64,000 nt of DNA from Christiangramia portivictoriae DSM 23547 (lineage in GTDB: Bacteria; Bacteroidota; Bacteroidia; Flavobacteriales; Flavobacteriaceae), in NCBI RefSeq assembly GCF_000423045.1, contig NZ_KE383971.1:258092-322091 (forward strand), given 5' to 3'. The notes under the pieces are model-generated. The model did not search any database. It was not told the DNA's origin and worked only from the letters and a program-made list of their open reading frames with translations. A program made the position numbers and the translations under genes. Shown here in pieces: positions 1 through 8,109 of the stretch (positions within the stretch are counted from its first letter, which is position 1; every line of letters begins with the position of its first letter).

Positions 1-2
1 GT

Positions 3-800
3 AAGAAAACTGCCGGATTACTAGGCGATGATCTTGCCGTGAATGCAGAAAAAGCCAGTGGATTTATTTCAGACCGAGAATTGCCCGTTCTCTGGGCGAT
101 TACCAAAGGCTCGTTACTAAACAAGCTTATAATTTTACCCGTTGCATTTTTACTGAGTGCTTTTGTTCCGGTGGCCATAAAGATCATTCTCATCATTGGA
201 GGTTTGTATCTGGCCTATGAAGGAGCTGAAAAAATCTATGAATACATCTTTCCTCACAAACACGATGTTGCCAAACCGGATGTGGAAAATCTTTCCAAGG
301 AGCAAATGATGGAGCGGGAACAGGAAAAGATCAAATCTGCTATTTTAACAGATTTTATTCTTTCTGTAGAGATCGTGATCATTGCTTTAGGAACCGTAAG
401 CGGAGAGGAGTTGCCAACTCAAATTGGAGTTGTAAGTATCATCGCACTTGTAGCTACCGTTGGTGTTTATGGCGTGGTTGCTCTTATCGTAAGAATGGAC
501 GAATTTGGAGCAAAGCTTATCAATATGAATGAGCAAACTGATAGTTTTTCAGATAAAGTTGGTCAATTTTTAGTGAATGCTTTGCCATGGGTTATCAAAG
601 GTCTGGCATTCATTGGTACGATCGCATTGATGCTGGTTTCAGGTGGAATATTTGTTCATAACCTTCATTTTATTCATGACCTGGTTCATTCACTTCCTAC
701 CATACTTGGCGAGTTTTTAGTAGGCCTGGTGGTGGGTGCACTCGTCTTACCTCTTGTTGGATTAGGGAAAAAAATATGGAGGTCGGTTTCAGGAAAGTAG
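3..800 (+). CDS. DUF808 (YedI-type) inner membrane protein, 5' end outside the window
   Basis: The reading frame is open from base 3 to the stop at 800 and continues past the left edge, so the GTG at 39 is internal. The first visible residues (KKTAGLLGDDLAVNAEKA) resemble the conserved core of the DUF808/YedI family. About five hydrophobic segments are visible, with a charged loop after the second that contains EREQEKIKSA. DUF808 proteins are predicted polytopic inner-membrane proteins of unknown function. The family is usually about 300 residues, so only a short N-terminal part is missing. No operon partner is visible; the next gene starts 90 bases on behind its own candidate promoter. Family assignment is confident, function is not known. 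Confidence 0.85.
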   Translation, partial: KKTAGLLGDDLAVNAEKASGFISDRELPVLWAITKGSLLNKLIILPVAFLLSAFVPVAIKIILIIGGLYLAYEGAEKIYEYIFPHKHDVAKPDVENLSKEQMMEREQEKIKSAILTDFILSVEIVIIALGTVSGEELPTQIGVVSIIALVATVGVYGVVALIVRMDEFGAKLINMNEQTDSFSDKVGQFLVNALPWVIKGLAFIGTIALMLVSGGIFVHNLHFIHDLVHSLPTILGEFLVGLVVGALVLPLVGLGKKIWRSVSGK

Positions 801-844
801 GGTTTTTGGAGTGGTGATTTTGATATTGAAAGCGACCTAAATTA

Positions 845-852
845 TAGCTTTG
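845..852 (+). promoter_or_regulatory. candidate Bacteroidota -7 element for the methyltransferase gene
   Basis: TAGCTTTG matches the Bacteroidota -7 consensus TAnnTTTG and lies 38 bases before the ATG at 891. TTTG and TTG trinucleotides at 819-828 could serve as the -33 element but neither has the ideal spacing. The match is by pattern only. Confidence 0.4.
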
Positions 853-890
853 TAACTTCTATATATAACCCTGAAAAATTCAATCTAGAC

Positions 891-1538
891 ATGAAAAAAC
901 CATGGCCTACCAAAGCTGCGATGGAACAGGTATACTGCATGAGGCTATGGGGCAGAGGGGAAACTGACTTTTATTCCGGGAATGGTTCGCATGATGACGC
1001 GCTGGTGCAGCCATACCTGGAAGTAGTTAGAAATTTCCTTAATTCATTTTCTCGCGGACTTCGCGTTTGTGATCTTGGATGTGGCGATTTTAATATAGGA
1101 AGGCAATTACTGGATCACGCCCTTCACTATATCGCTGTAGATATAGTTCCTGCACTAATCAATTACAATAAAGTTCATTTTCAGTTTGATAATCTTGAAT
1201 TTAGATACCTGAATATTGCGACAGATGAGCTTCCAGAGGGGGATGTAGTTATTTTAAGGCAGGTTTTACAACATCTGTCTAATGATGAGGTTCAAAGTGT
1301 GCTGAATAAAATCAACAGCTTTAGATATCTTATTCTTACAGAGCATCATCCGGAGTATCATTTTACTCCAAATGCAGATATAATTTCCGGACAGGGTATA
1401 CGGCTCAATAAGAATAGCGGACTGGTCATTGAACAGCCACCTTTCAATTTCCGGTTTCGGGATCGTACGGAATTGTTATCCATTAAAGTGCCTGAGGGTA
1501 AGGGCGTGATCAAAACTATGCTTTATAAAATTCAGTAA
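891..1538 (+). CDS. class I SAM-dependent methyltransferase
   Basis: A 215-residue protein with a Rossmann-type methyltransferase core. Motif I is VCDLGCGDFNIG at residues 59-70, and the acidic end of strand 2 that would bind the SAM ribose is D84 in IAVDIVP. The segment DVVILRQVLQHLSNDEV fits motif IV to post-IV of small-molecule methyltransferases. There is no signal peptide or membrane segment, so it is cytosolic. The substrate cannot be told from the sequence. The gene stands alone between a DUF808 gene and a 290-base gap, with its own candidate -7 element. Start is ATG, with a short N-terminal region before the core. Confidence 0.85.
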   Translation: MKKPWPTKAAMEQVYCMRLWGRGETDFYSGNGSHDDALVQPYLEVVRNFLNSFSRGLRVCDLGCGDFNIGRQLLDHALHYIAVDIVPALINYNKVHFQFDNLEFRYLNIATDELPEGDVVILRQVLQHLSNDEVQSVLNKINSFRYLILTEHHPEYHFTPNADIISGQGIRLNKNSGLVIEQPPFNFRFRDRTELLSIKVPEGKGVIKTMLYKIQ

Positions 1539-1752
1539 ATCGATGCCAGGTTCAGATTAAAGAGGCCGGGTTGATATGGAGAGAATGGTAAACATATATA
1601 AATTAGTTCTGTCGTGGGTTTTCTTCAAATGAAGCTGAATCTATATAGCTTAACTGACATGATTTGCTAAAAGTTATGGAGCGTTCTACTCTGAAGAAGT
1701 CGGAAAAAATGGAAATACAGGATGAATAACCGCTGCTAAATATTCGGAAGTT

Positions 1753-1797
1753 AAAATTGAGCGAGTCAGCTCTTTTTGTTGAACCCGCTCAAATTTT
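1753..1797 (-). terminator. imperfect inverted repeat, possible terminator of the 71-aa gene
   Basis: AAAATTGAGCG (1753-1763) is complementary, with one bulge, to CGCTCAAATTTT (1786-1797), with a 22-base loop. It lies 33 bases downstream of the minus-strand stop at 1830. No clean U-run follows, so a terminator role is tentative. The rest of the 290-base gap from 1539 shows nothing recognisable. Confidence 0.35.
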
Positions 1798-1829
1798 AAA
1801 GTTTTTCTTGCTGAAGAAAGGTGTTCAGA

Positions 1830-2045
1830 TTAGGACTCGAGTCCTGGGATAGGAGAAAACTTTCCATTTGTGGATTTTCCAAGAATCTCAACATCCTTGA
1901 TATCCCGGTATTCTTCAATCGCCAGCTTAAGCTGATCTACTGTATCCCGGCGAACTTTTACTCCTCCTGTTTTTTTATTTTTATTTCTAACTTCAATATA
2001 ATAACCGTCTCTGAGATCTTTCGGTTTTGTAGAAGGTCTGCCCAT
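1830..2045 (-). CDS. small conserved basic protein, function unknown
   Basis: A 71-residue ATG-initiated protein beginning MGRPSTKPKDLRDGYYIEVRN. The GRP start, the basic N-terminal half and a central helix-forming segment (VDQLKLAIEEYRDIKDVEI) give it a nucleic-acid-binding look. Proteins with this opening recur as single small genes in Flavobacteriaceae, from memory. An opposite-strand frame over the same bases (1821-2075) encodes an implausible Phe/Ile/Ser-rich peptide and is a shadow. No partner gene is close. Reality of the gene is likely; function is unknown. Confidence 0.65.
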   Translation of the reverse strand: MGRPSTKPKDLRDGYYIEVRNKNKKTGGVKVRRDTVDQLKLAIEEYRDIKDVEILGKSTNGKFSPIPGLES

Positions 2046-2410
2046 AACAATTTTGATTATTCGAGATTAAATTAAATTTAGTGATACCTGAGTATGACTA
2101 AATAGTTACAAATTAGCAACTTGAGTGAATATAGGATATTCAGATCAAATATTGAAGGTTGAGTTTCAAAAAATACTAGCAGTTTTAAGTTGCAGAATAA
2201 TCGAGCGTCAAACCTAGCTATGTATCGTAACTACATTTTACTATAATTAGGCAAAGATAAGGACTCTATAAATCTTTTATTCAAATTTGTAAACTTTTTC
2301 TTCGAATTTTTGCAGGACTCTGTAATTTTCCTGATCAAATTTGCAAATAAGTCATCTTAAATGAGGTTGATCTGCAGTCTTTCTATGTGACCGCAATTTT
2401 CTTTCATAAA
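2046..2410. other. 365-base AT-rich intergenic stretch, no gene seen
   Basis: No convincing short reading frame or RNA gene is visible between the start of the 71-aa gene and the aceA terminator. CAAACCTA at 2209-2216 reads TAGGTTTG on the minus strand and could be a -7 element for the small gene, but no -33 partner is at the right distance and the leader would be about 160 bases. Confidence 0.3.
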
Positions 2411-2447
2411 AGAAGCTCCCTGTCATTCTCAAGAAATACAGGGAGCT
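2411..2447 (-). terminator. rho-independent terminator of aceA
   Basis: AGCTCCCTGT (2414-2423) pairs perfectly with ACAGGGAGCT (2438-2447) across a 14-base loop. On the minus strand the stem is followed by TCTTTTATG. It sits 18 bases past the aceA stop. Confidence 0.8.
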
Positions 2448-2464
2448 GTAACTTAGTTCTAAAA

Positions 2465-4084
2465 TTAATTTACTAGTTCTAGCTTCTTACCGGGAGTCTT
2501 ATCGGTAAACTGGTTACTGGTATTTTTCTCACCTCCGGCCTTCAAAGCATTTTCTCCGGCGAAGAAACTTTTGTGATCATCTCCAAGGTCAGATCCTGCC
2601 ATCCTCTGGTGTTTAACGCAGGATACTCCTTTTCTGATCTCCTGTCTCTGGACACCCTCTACGTAGGCCAGCATTCCTTCTTCTGAAAAATAACCTTTTG
2701 TAAGATCATTCATATGAAGTGCCGTTGTGTGATATGTAGGCAAGGTGATCAAGTGGTGAAATACTCCGGCTTCCCGAGCAGCATCTTTTTGAAATGTCCT
2801 GATCTTCTCATCTGCTCGGTGACACAATTCAGACCCATCATAGTCTGCGGCCATGAGATTATTTCTATCGTAAGCAGTCATATTTTCTCCTTCAGCAAGC
2901 ATCTCTTCGTAGGCCTGGTTCCTAAAATTCAGGGTCCAGTTGAAAGATGGGGAATTATTGTAAACCAGTTTAGCGTTTGGAACTACTTCTCTCACGCGGT
3001 TCACCATATGCGCTATTTGCTTTACATTGGGCGTTGGAGTTTCTATCCATAGTAGATCTGCACCATGCTGTAAACTGGTAATACAATCCAGTACCACCCT
3101 ATCTATGTTAGAGCCCTCTTTAAACTTGTATAATCCATTAGGCAAACGAACTGGTCGCACCAGTTTTCCATCGCGTTTTAGAAGAACGTCGTCTTCGCAG
3201 GCATCATTTATGTCAATGGCTTCAGCTTCCACAAAGGCCAGGTATTTTGAAGCCAGATCTCCAGGTTCTGTGCTTACTGGTAACTTCTGGGTAAGACCGG
3301 CACCTTCAGAGTCGGTTCTGGCCACGATCACACCATCTTCAACACCCAGTTCAAGAAAGGCATATCGCACAGCATTAAGTTTGGCGATAAAATCTTCATG
3401 AGGCACAGTTACTTTTCCATCCTGATGGCCGCACTGTTTTGCATCTGAAACCTGGTTTTCGATCTGAATGGCGCAGGCACCCGCTTCGATCATTTCTTTG
3501 GCCAGAAGATAAGTTGCTTCCTCATTTCCGAAGCCAGCATCAATATCAGCAATAATAGGAACCACATGCGTTTCAAAACTGTCGATTTCAGCCTGAACAT
3601 CTTCCCCTCTTTCAAGTCTTTTGAATAGATCGTTGAGTTCCACGGCGTCTGCCTGTCTCAGGAAAGTATATATCTCCTTAATCAGGGCAGGAACAGCAGT
3701 CTTTTCATGCATGGATTGATCTGGCAATGGCCCAAACTCAGAGCGTAAGGCAGCGACCATCCATCCAGAAAGATACAGATATTTCCTGCTGGTGGTTTTA
3801 TGGTGCTTTTTTACGGCGATCATATTTTGCTGAGCCACAAATCCGTGCCAGCTACCAAGAGATTGAGTGTATTTGGAAGAGTCGGCATCATAAGCAGCCA
3901 TATCTTTCCTCATGATACCAGCGGTGTATTTTGCAATATCGAGTCCTGTTCGAAAACGATTCTGACTTATCATTCTAGCTGCATGTTCAGGTTTTACTGA
4001 GTTCCAGCTCTCTCCGTACTTCTTTTTTAATTCCTTCACTGTTTTGAGCGCAGATCGATAATTCGAATGAGATAAATTTTCCAT
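2465..4084 (-). CDS. aceA: isocitrate lyase
   Basis: Cleaves isocitrate to glyoxylate and succinate, the first step of the glyoxylate shunt that lets cells grow on acetate or fatty acids. The 539-residue protein carries the isocitrate lyase signature KQCGH at 216-220 with catalytic Cys218, preceded by the Mg-binding stretch ADIDAGFGN (179-187). It is about 100 residues longer than the E. coli enzyme, in line with the longer class, with an insertion after the signature region. It follows aceB on the minus strand with an 81-base gap that holds a hairpin (4130-4160), and ends at a strong terminator. Start is ATG at 4084. Likely co-transcribed with aceB and controlled by the divergent ScfR-type regulator. 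Confidence 0.95.
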   Translation of the reverse strand: MENLSHSNYRSALKTVKELKKKYGESWNSVKPEHAARMISQNRFRTGLDIAKYTAGIMRKDMAAYDADSSKYTQSLGSWHGFVAQQNMIAVKKHHKTTSRKYLYLSGWMVAALRSEFGPLPDQSMHEKTAVPALIKEIYTFLRQADAVELNDLFKRLERGEDVQAEIDSFETHVVPIIADIDAGFGNEEATYLLAKEMIEAGACAIQIENQVSDAKQCGHQDGKVTVPHEDFIAKLNAVRYAFLELGVEDGVIVARTDSEGAGLTQKLPVSTEPGDLASKYLAFVEAEAIDINDACEDDVLLKRDGKLVRPVRLPNGLYKFKEGSNIDRVVLDCITSLQHGADLLWIETPTPNVKQIAHMVNRVREVVPNAKLVYNNSPSFNWTLNFRNQAYEEMLAEGENMTAYDRNNLMAADYDGSELCHRADEKIRTFQKDAAREAGVFHHLITLPTYHTTALHMNDLTKGYFSEEGMLAYVEGVQRQEIRKGVSCVKHQRMAGSDLGDDHKSFFAGENALKAGGEKNTSNQFTDKTPGKKLELVN

Positions 4085-4129
4085 AATTTTGTAATTGATT
4101 ATTAAGTTTGTCTAAAGTTTGATAATTGG

Positions 4130-4160
4130 GTCTCGCAATCTATGCCAGTAGTTGCGAGAC
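4130..4160 (-). promoter_or_regulatory. hairpin or operator between aceB and aceA
   Basis: GTCTCGCAA (4130-4138) and TTGCGAGAC (4152-4160) form a perfect 9-base inverted repeat with a 13-base spacer, lying between the aceB stop and aceA start. On the minus strand no U-run follows, so it is not a standard terminator of aceB; the T-run lies on the other side. The core TCGCAA resembles the TTCGCA repeats upstream of the divergent regulator (5840-5861), so it may be a second binding site or an mRNA-processing or stability hairpin. Confidence 0.45.
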
Positions 4161-4165
4161 ATTTT

Positions 4166-5764
4166 TTATATATGTTTATATGCTGGGAGCGTTAAGAATT
4201 CTTCGAATCTTTCAGAAATAACCAGCGTGTCAAAAAGTTTAAAAGCCAATTCGAATTTTGTGTTCTTAATATTGGACTCGCCATATTCGGTAATGATCTT
4301 CTCAATTTCATCTTCAAATATTTCAATATAAAGTTCCATATTAAATTTCCTGCCATCTTCGAGAACCACTTCATTTTTGAGCCATTGCCATAATTGTGTT
4401 CGTGAGATTTCAGCAGTAGCAGCGTCCTCCATCAGGTTGTATAGAGCGACCGCACCATATCCACGCAGCCAGGCTTCCAGGTACAGTATGCCTACATTGA
4501 TATTTTTTCTAATTCCTTCTTCAGTAACAGTACCTTCAGGAATTTTGAGTAGATCCTGCTCTGTTATTTTTAAATCATCCCTGGATACTTTCATTTGATT
4601 AGCTTCAGGCATATGTTTGTTAAACTCCTTTAGAGCTACTTCAACTAAAGCAGGGTGAGCTACCCAGGTGCCGTCATGACCGTTCATAACTTCTCTTTCC
4701 TTGTCTTTTCGAACTTTTTCGATCGCTTCGTCATTGGCACGCGGATTATTCTTAATTGGAATTTGGGCAGCCATTCCGCCAATTGCCAGAATTCCTCTTT
4801 TGTGACATTTCTGAATTACCAGTTTCGAATAAGCATCCATAAATGGAGAGGTCATGGTGACCTGATCACGATTAGGAACAACGAAATCAGGACGGTTTCT
4901 GAACTTCTTGATATAGGAAAATATATAGTCCCAGCGACCGCAATTAAGTCCAACAATATGGTCTTTTAGTTCGTAGATAATCTCATCTAACTGGAAGCTG
5001 GCTGTGATCGTTTCAACCAGTACGGTTGCTTTAAATGTACCTGTGGGAACATTGAGGTATTCCTGTGCGAAAACAAAAACCTCATTCCACCAGCGGGCTT
5101 CTTCGTAGTGTTCGAGTTTTGGCAAGTAAAAGTAAGGTGCTGTACCATTTCCAAGCATCGTTTTGGTATTATGAAATACATACAGGCCAAAATCTACAAG
5201 GCTTCCAGATGCTTCTTCTTCACTAATTAAAAGATGCTTTTCGTTAAGGTGTAAACCTCTTGGTCGCACGAGGAGGACTGCTGGGTCAGGGTTCAAAGTA
5301 TAGGATTTTCCACGTGCAGCGTCTTCCAGTGAGATAGTTCCTGCATTTGCATCTTTAAGGTTTTGCTGACCTTCAATCACATTTTCCCAAGTAGGAGAGG
5401 TACTGTCTTCCAGGTCTGCCATGAAAGTTCTGGCGCCCGAGTTTAATGCATTGATGATCATTTTCCTGTCTACCGGTCCGGTGATCTCAACTCGCCGGTC
5501 TTGAAGATCTGCTGGGATCTGACCTGCTTTCCAGTCTCCATTTCTTATGGAAGCTGTTTCAGCAGGAAACTCAGGTACGTTCCCGGAATCAAAATGTTGC
5601 TGCTGAGCTTCTCTTTTCTCGAGAAGAGCAAGTCTTTTGTGGTTGAATTTTTCATGTAATGCGATTAGAAACTCTAGAGCTTCTTCGGAAAGGATCTGTG
5701 GATAATAATTACTAACCTTTTTACTGAAGTTTAATTGTAATGAGTTTAGTGTGTTGTTTTCCAT
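4166..5764 (-). CDS. aceB: malate synthase A
   Basis: Condenses glyoxylate with acetyl-CoA to malate, the second glyoxylate-shunt step. The 532-residue length is that of the single-domain malate synthase A. Family segments are evident: the TSPFMDAYS region, GGMAAQIPIKN, NGHDGTWVAHPALV, and the C-terminal LMEDAATAEISRTQLWQW that carries the catalytic acid. There is no targeting signal. It is the first gene of the aceB-aceA unit and is transcribed divergently from the ScfR/RamB-type regulator. The ATG at 5764 follows a candidate promoter (TTG at 5815-5813, TAATATTG at 5792-5785 on the minus strand) by about 20 bases. Confidence 0.95.
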   Translation of the reverse strand: MENNTLNSLQLNFSKKVSNYYPQILSEEALEFLIALHEKFNHKRLALLEKREAQQQHFDSGNVPEFPAETASIRNGDWKAGQIPADLQDRRVEITGPVDRKMIINALNSGARTFMADLEDSTSPTWENVIEGQQNLKDANAGTISLEDAARGKSYTLNPDPAVLLVRPRGLHLNEKHLLISEEEASGSLVDFGLYVFHNTKTMLGNGTAPYFYLPKLEHYEEARWWNEVFVFAQEYLNVPTGTFKATVLVETITASFQLDEIIYELKDHIVGLNCGRWDYIFSYIKKFRNRPDFVVPNRDQVTMTSPFMDAYSKLVIQKCHKRGILAIGGMAAQIPIKNNPRANDEAIEKVRKDKEREVMNGHDGTWVAHPALVEVALKEFNKHMPEANQMKVSRDDLKITEQDLLKIPEGTVTEEGIRKNINVGILYLEAWLRGYGAVALYNLMEDAATAEISRTQLWQWLKNEVVLEDGRKFNMELYIEIFEDEIEKIITEYGESNIKNTKFELAFKLFDTLVISERFEEFLTLPAYKHI

Positions 5765-5784
5765 GGTGTTAGTGTTTTACATGA

Positions 5785-5815
5785 CAATATTATAATAAAG
5801 AATTCAATAAAACAA
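5785..5815 (-). promoter_or_regulatory. candidate promoter of aceB-aceA
   Basis: On the minus strand a -33 TTG (5815-5813) is followed after 20 bases by TAATATTG (5792-5785), one mismatch from TAnnTTTG. The predicted leader is about 15 bases. The -33 TTG overlaps the palindrome at 5814-5829, so a protein bound there would interfere with or alter transcription. Confidence 0.5.
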
Positions 5816-5861
5816 GCGAACGTTCGCTTAAAGATATTATTCGCAAAACATCAGTATTCGC
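5814..5861. promoter_or_regulatory. palindrome plus three TTCGC repeats spaced 17 bases, candidate ScfR-type operator
   Basis: AAGCGAACGTTCGCTT at 5814-5829 is a perfect 16-base palindrome. TTCGC occurs at 5823-5827, 5840-5844 and 5857-5861, exactly 17 bases apart, the first copy being the right arm of the palindrome. The array lies between divergent aceB and the XRE/ScfR-type regulator, overlapping the aceB -33 element and reaching the regulator's promoter. The layout and the location are seen; binding by the adjacent regulator is inferred. Confidence 0.55.
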
Positions 5862-5870
5862 AGAATTGTT

Positions 5871-5878
5871 TATATTTG
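5871..5878 (+). promoter_or_regulatory. candidate -7 element of the ScfR-type regulator (leaderless start)
   Basis: TATATTTG is a perfect TAnnTTTG match ending 6 bases before the ATG at 5884. With the usual 6-7 base offset the transcript would start at or next to the A of the ATG, giving a leaderless mRNA. No TTG lies at the -33 position, which would suit an activator-dependent or weak promoter. Confidence 0.45.
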
Positions 5879-5883
5879 ATTCT

Positions 5884-7362
5884 ATGGAGGAAGATTATAT
5901 CAAGCTAATTTTTGGATTAAAGTTAAAGCAGATAAGGATTGAGAAGAGTTTATCTCTATTTGGATTGTCCAAACTTTCAGGGCTTTCCAAGTCATATTTG
6001 AATGAGATCGAGAACGGAAAAAAATATCCTAAACCTGATAAAATTGCATTACTATCAGATAAATTAGAGGTTCCTTATGATCAAATGGTCTCCCTTAAGC
6101 TTGATAAGAACCTCGCGCCAATAGGAGAATTACTTCAGTCAAAGATCCTTAAAGAAATTCCGCTTGAATTATTCGGGATCAAGGAGAGCAACCTTATCGA
6201 TATAGTTTCCAATGCTCCGGCAAAGGTGAATGCCTTCATTAGTACCATTATTGAAATAGCCAAGCACTATAACTTTAGCAGGGAAAGCTTTTTCCTGGCT
6301 TCGGTTCGATCTTTTCAGGAAGCGAATAACAATTACTTTGATGATCTGGAACAGCAGGTTTTAAAATTTTCAAAAGCTTACCAGGTAGATCTTACCAAAT
6401 CACCAGGTTCCAAAGTGCTTGAGGAGATTCTGGTAGAGGAGTATCAATATGTAATTAACGAAGAAGAGCTAGATAAATTTGAAGCTTTAGAGAATTTGCG
6501 CTCTGTCTTTGTTCCGAAAACCAATACCCTTCTGCTGGCAAAGGGAATAGATGAAGCTCAGCGCAGTTTTATATTTGCAAAGGAACTCGCATATAATTAC
6601 CTCGAAATTTCAGATCGGCTGCATTCTTTTCCGTGGATAAAATTTGAAAGATTTGATCAGGTCTTAAATAACTTTTATGCCTCCTATTTTGCAGGAGCAT
6701 TAGTGATCCCGAAGGATGAACTTACCATCCAGTTGGAAAATCTATTTCAGAAGGAAAACTTTGATCATGTTCATTTTCTGAATATGATGCATAATTTTAA
6801 TGCTTCTCCGGAAACATTCTACCAGAGGCTTACCAATATCCTTCCGAAGGAATTCAACATAAAGAACCTGTTTTTCCTAAGGATCACGCATAAAGCGGAT
6901 AGCGGTAAGTTTTATTTGAACAAAGAATTGCACTTAACCCACCATCATTCCCCTCGTGCGAATGAAACCAACGAGCATTACTGTAGGCGCTGGATGTCGT
7001 TAAAGGTGATCAAAGAAATCAGTAAGTCTAAGAACTCACACGAATTTGATGTGCAGATCTCCAATTATCCCAGTCATGAAAACAGGTATCTAATTTTTTC
7101 TTCAGCAACCAAAGACCCTTTTAGAGAAAATCAATTTAGAAGTATCAGCATTGGTTTGCTAATTAATAAACAACTGGAGCGAAAGCTAAAATTCCTCGAG
7201 GATCAAAATATTGTTAGAAAGAATGTTGGAGTGACCTGTGAGCGTTGCGCTATTTCCGACTGTAAAGTAAGAAAGGCACCTGCGATCGTTCTGGAAAAGC
7301 GCGAGAAGAACAGTAAAATAGAGTCTATTGTAGATGAATTAACGGCTAAGTTCCAAGCTTAA
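5884..7362 (+). CDS. XRE-family regulator of acetate/acyl-CoA metabolism (ScfR/RamB type)
   Basis: A 492-residue protein from the ATG at 5884. The N-terminal XRE helix-turn-helix spans about residues 8-58 (LKLKQIR to KLEVPYDQMV, including SKSYLNEIENGKKYP). The middle is an IrrE/ImmA-like region in which the expected HExxH metalloprotease motif is not present (AKELAYNYLEI). The C-terminal DUF2083-like part ends in a Cys cluster, CERCAISDCKVRKAP. Known members of this architecture (RamB, ScfR, PrpC-type) control acetate, propionate and glyoxylate-shunt genes and may sense acyl-CoA. Divergence from aceB-aceA fits that role. A TTG at 5866 would extend the frame, but it lies upstream of the -7 element and has poor context. 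Confidence 0.85.
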   Translation: MEEDYIKLIFGLKLKQIRIEKSLSLFGLSKLSGLSKSYLNEIENGKKYPKPDKIALLSDKLEVPYDQMVSLKLDKNLAPIGELLQSKILKEIPLELFGIKESNLIDIVSNAPAKVNAFISTIIEIAKHYNFSRESFFLASVRSFQEANNNYFDDLEQQVLKFSKAYQVDLTKSPGSKVLEEILVEEYQYVINEEELDKFEALENLRSVFVPKTNTLLLAKGIDEAQRSFIFAKELAYNYLEISDRLHSFPWIKFERFDQVLNNFYASYFAGALVIPKDELTIQLENLFQKENFDHVHFLNMMHNFNASPETFYQRLTNILPKEFNIKNLFFLRITHKADSGKFYLNKELHLTHHHSPRANETNEHYCRRWMSLKVIKEISKSKNSHEFDVQISNYPSHENRYLIFSSATKDPFRENQFRSISIGLLINKQLERKLKFLEDQNIVRKNVGVTCERCAISDCKVRKAPAIVLEKREKNSKIESIVDELTAKFQA

Positions 7363-7371
7363 TAACTCTTT

Positions 7372-7770
7372 CTAGTTTTTAAGTAAATTGAAAAATACAT
7401 AGGTAAAGAACAGGAAGAAAATCCAGTCATTCACACCATACACCGCATAGAACATTCCGGCAAAAAGATCTTTATCGAACACCTCTGTAATGCTATTATT
7501 AAGATGCCAGTTGATCCATGTAAAACCATAAATAAATTTTTCTATAGCAAAAACTGCGATTAGCCACTTCACTCTATGGTAATTATTTGCGACTGAAATA
7601 TAAGCCAAACCCCATATCAGGATCATTAATAAGCCGAAATTAGACATTACCACCGGGTCAAACTTAGGAATAACCGGGTTGGTAAATAGTTTTGAAAATA
7701 AGAGCACCGACATGTTCATTAAACCGGCGAGAATAAATCCTTTGCGAATGCTTGATGGGCTACTTTCCAT
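7372..7770 (-). CDS. small four-helix membrane protein, function unknown
   Basis: A 132-residue protein with about four hydrophobic segments: IRKGFILAGLMNMSVLLFSKL, the NFGLLMILIWGLAYISVA segment, WLIAVFAIEKFIYGF, and the C-terminal NDWIFFLFFTYVFFNLL. Nothing catalytic is visible. The ATG at 7770 (MESSPSSIRKGF) is preferred to a TTG at 7779. It converges with the ScfR-type regulator gene, ending 10 bases past it, and no terminator is evident between them. I do not recognise the family. Confidence 0.7.
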   Translation of the reverse strand: MESSPSSIRKGFILAGLMNMSVLLFSKLFTNPVIPKFDPVVMSNFGLLMILIWGLAYISVANNYHRVKWLIAVFAIEKFIYGFTWINWHLNNSITEVFDKDLFAGMFYAVYGVNDWIFFLFFTYVFFNLLKN

Positions 7771-7779
7771 GTTCTTCAA

Positions 7780-8109
7780 TTTAAATACTTCTGAAATTTA
7801 GAAGGATCGTCTTGTTTGACGAAATTTCAGAGGAAAGTTAAGTCTTTTCGGGTCATGAGAAATTATAACTCCAGACTTATTCAGAATACTACATATTTAG
7901 GGAACTTCGATGATGGAGATATTTTCTAATTTCCACAGCTAGAATTTATTCTGAATGCTGAAGCGTAGTAAAGGATATTTCCGAAGAAAAAAATAGAGAA
8001 TGACGGAGCTGAGAGTAAATTGTGCTTAGTCTGAAGAAAATGACGGAAAAAGGTAAGTTTCAGATGCTTTCAGGATTGAAGGATCAGCTGCCTTCTGAGT
8101 TTGGTGCTT
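7780..8109. other. 330-base intergenic stretch, no gene seen
   Basis: All frames are broken by stops and no inverted repeat with a T-run was found. The short repeated phrase AATGACGGA occurs at about 8000 and 8040, which may be chance. The region contains the upstream sequence of the minus-strand membrane gene but no clear TAnnTTTG element. Confidence 0.3.

Noticed and set aside
39-800. GTG at 39 as true start of the first gene
   Set aside because: The frame continues upstream with family-typical residues (KKTAGLLGDDLA), so the gene begins outside the window.
1821-2075. 84-aa plus-strand frame
   Set aside because: Lies opposite the conserved 71-aa minus-strand gene; Phe/Ile/Ser-rich composition is typical of an antisense shadow.
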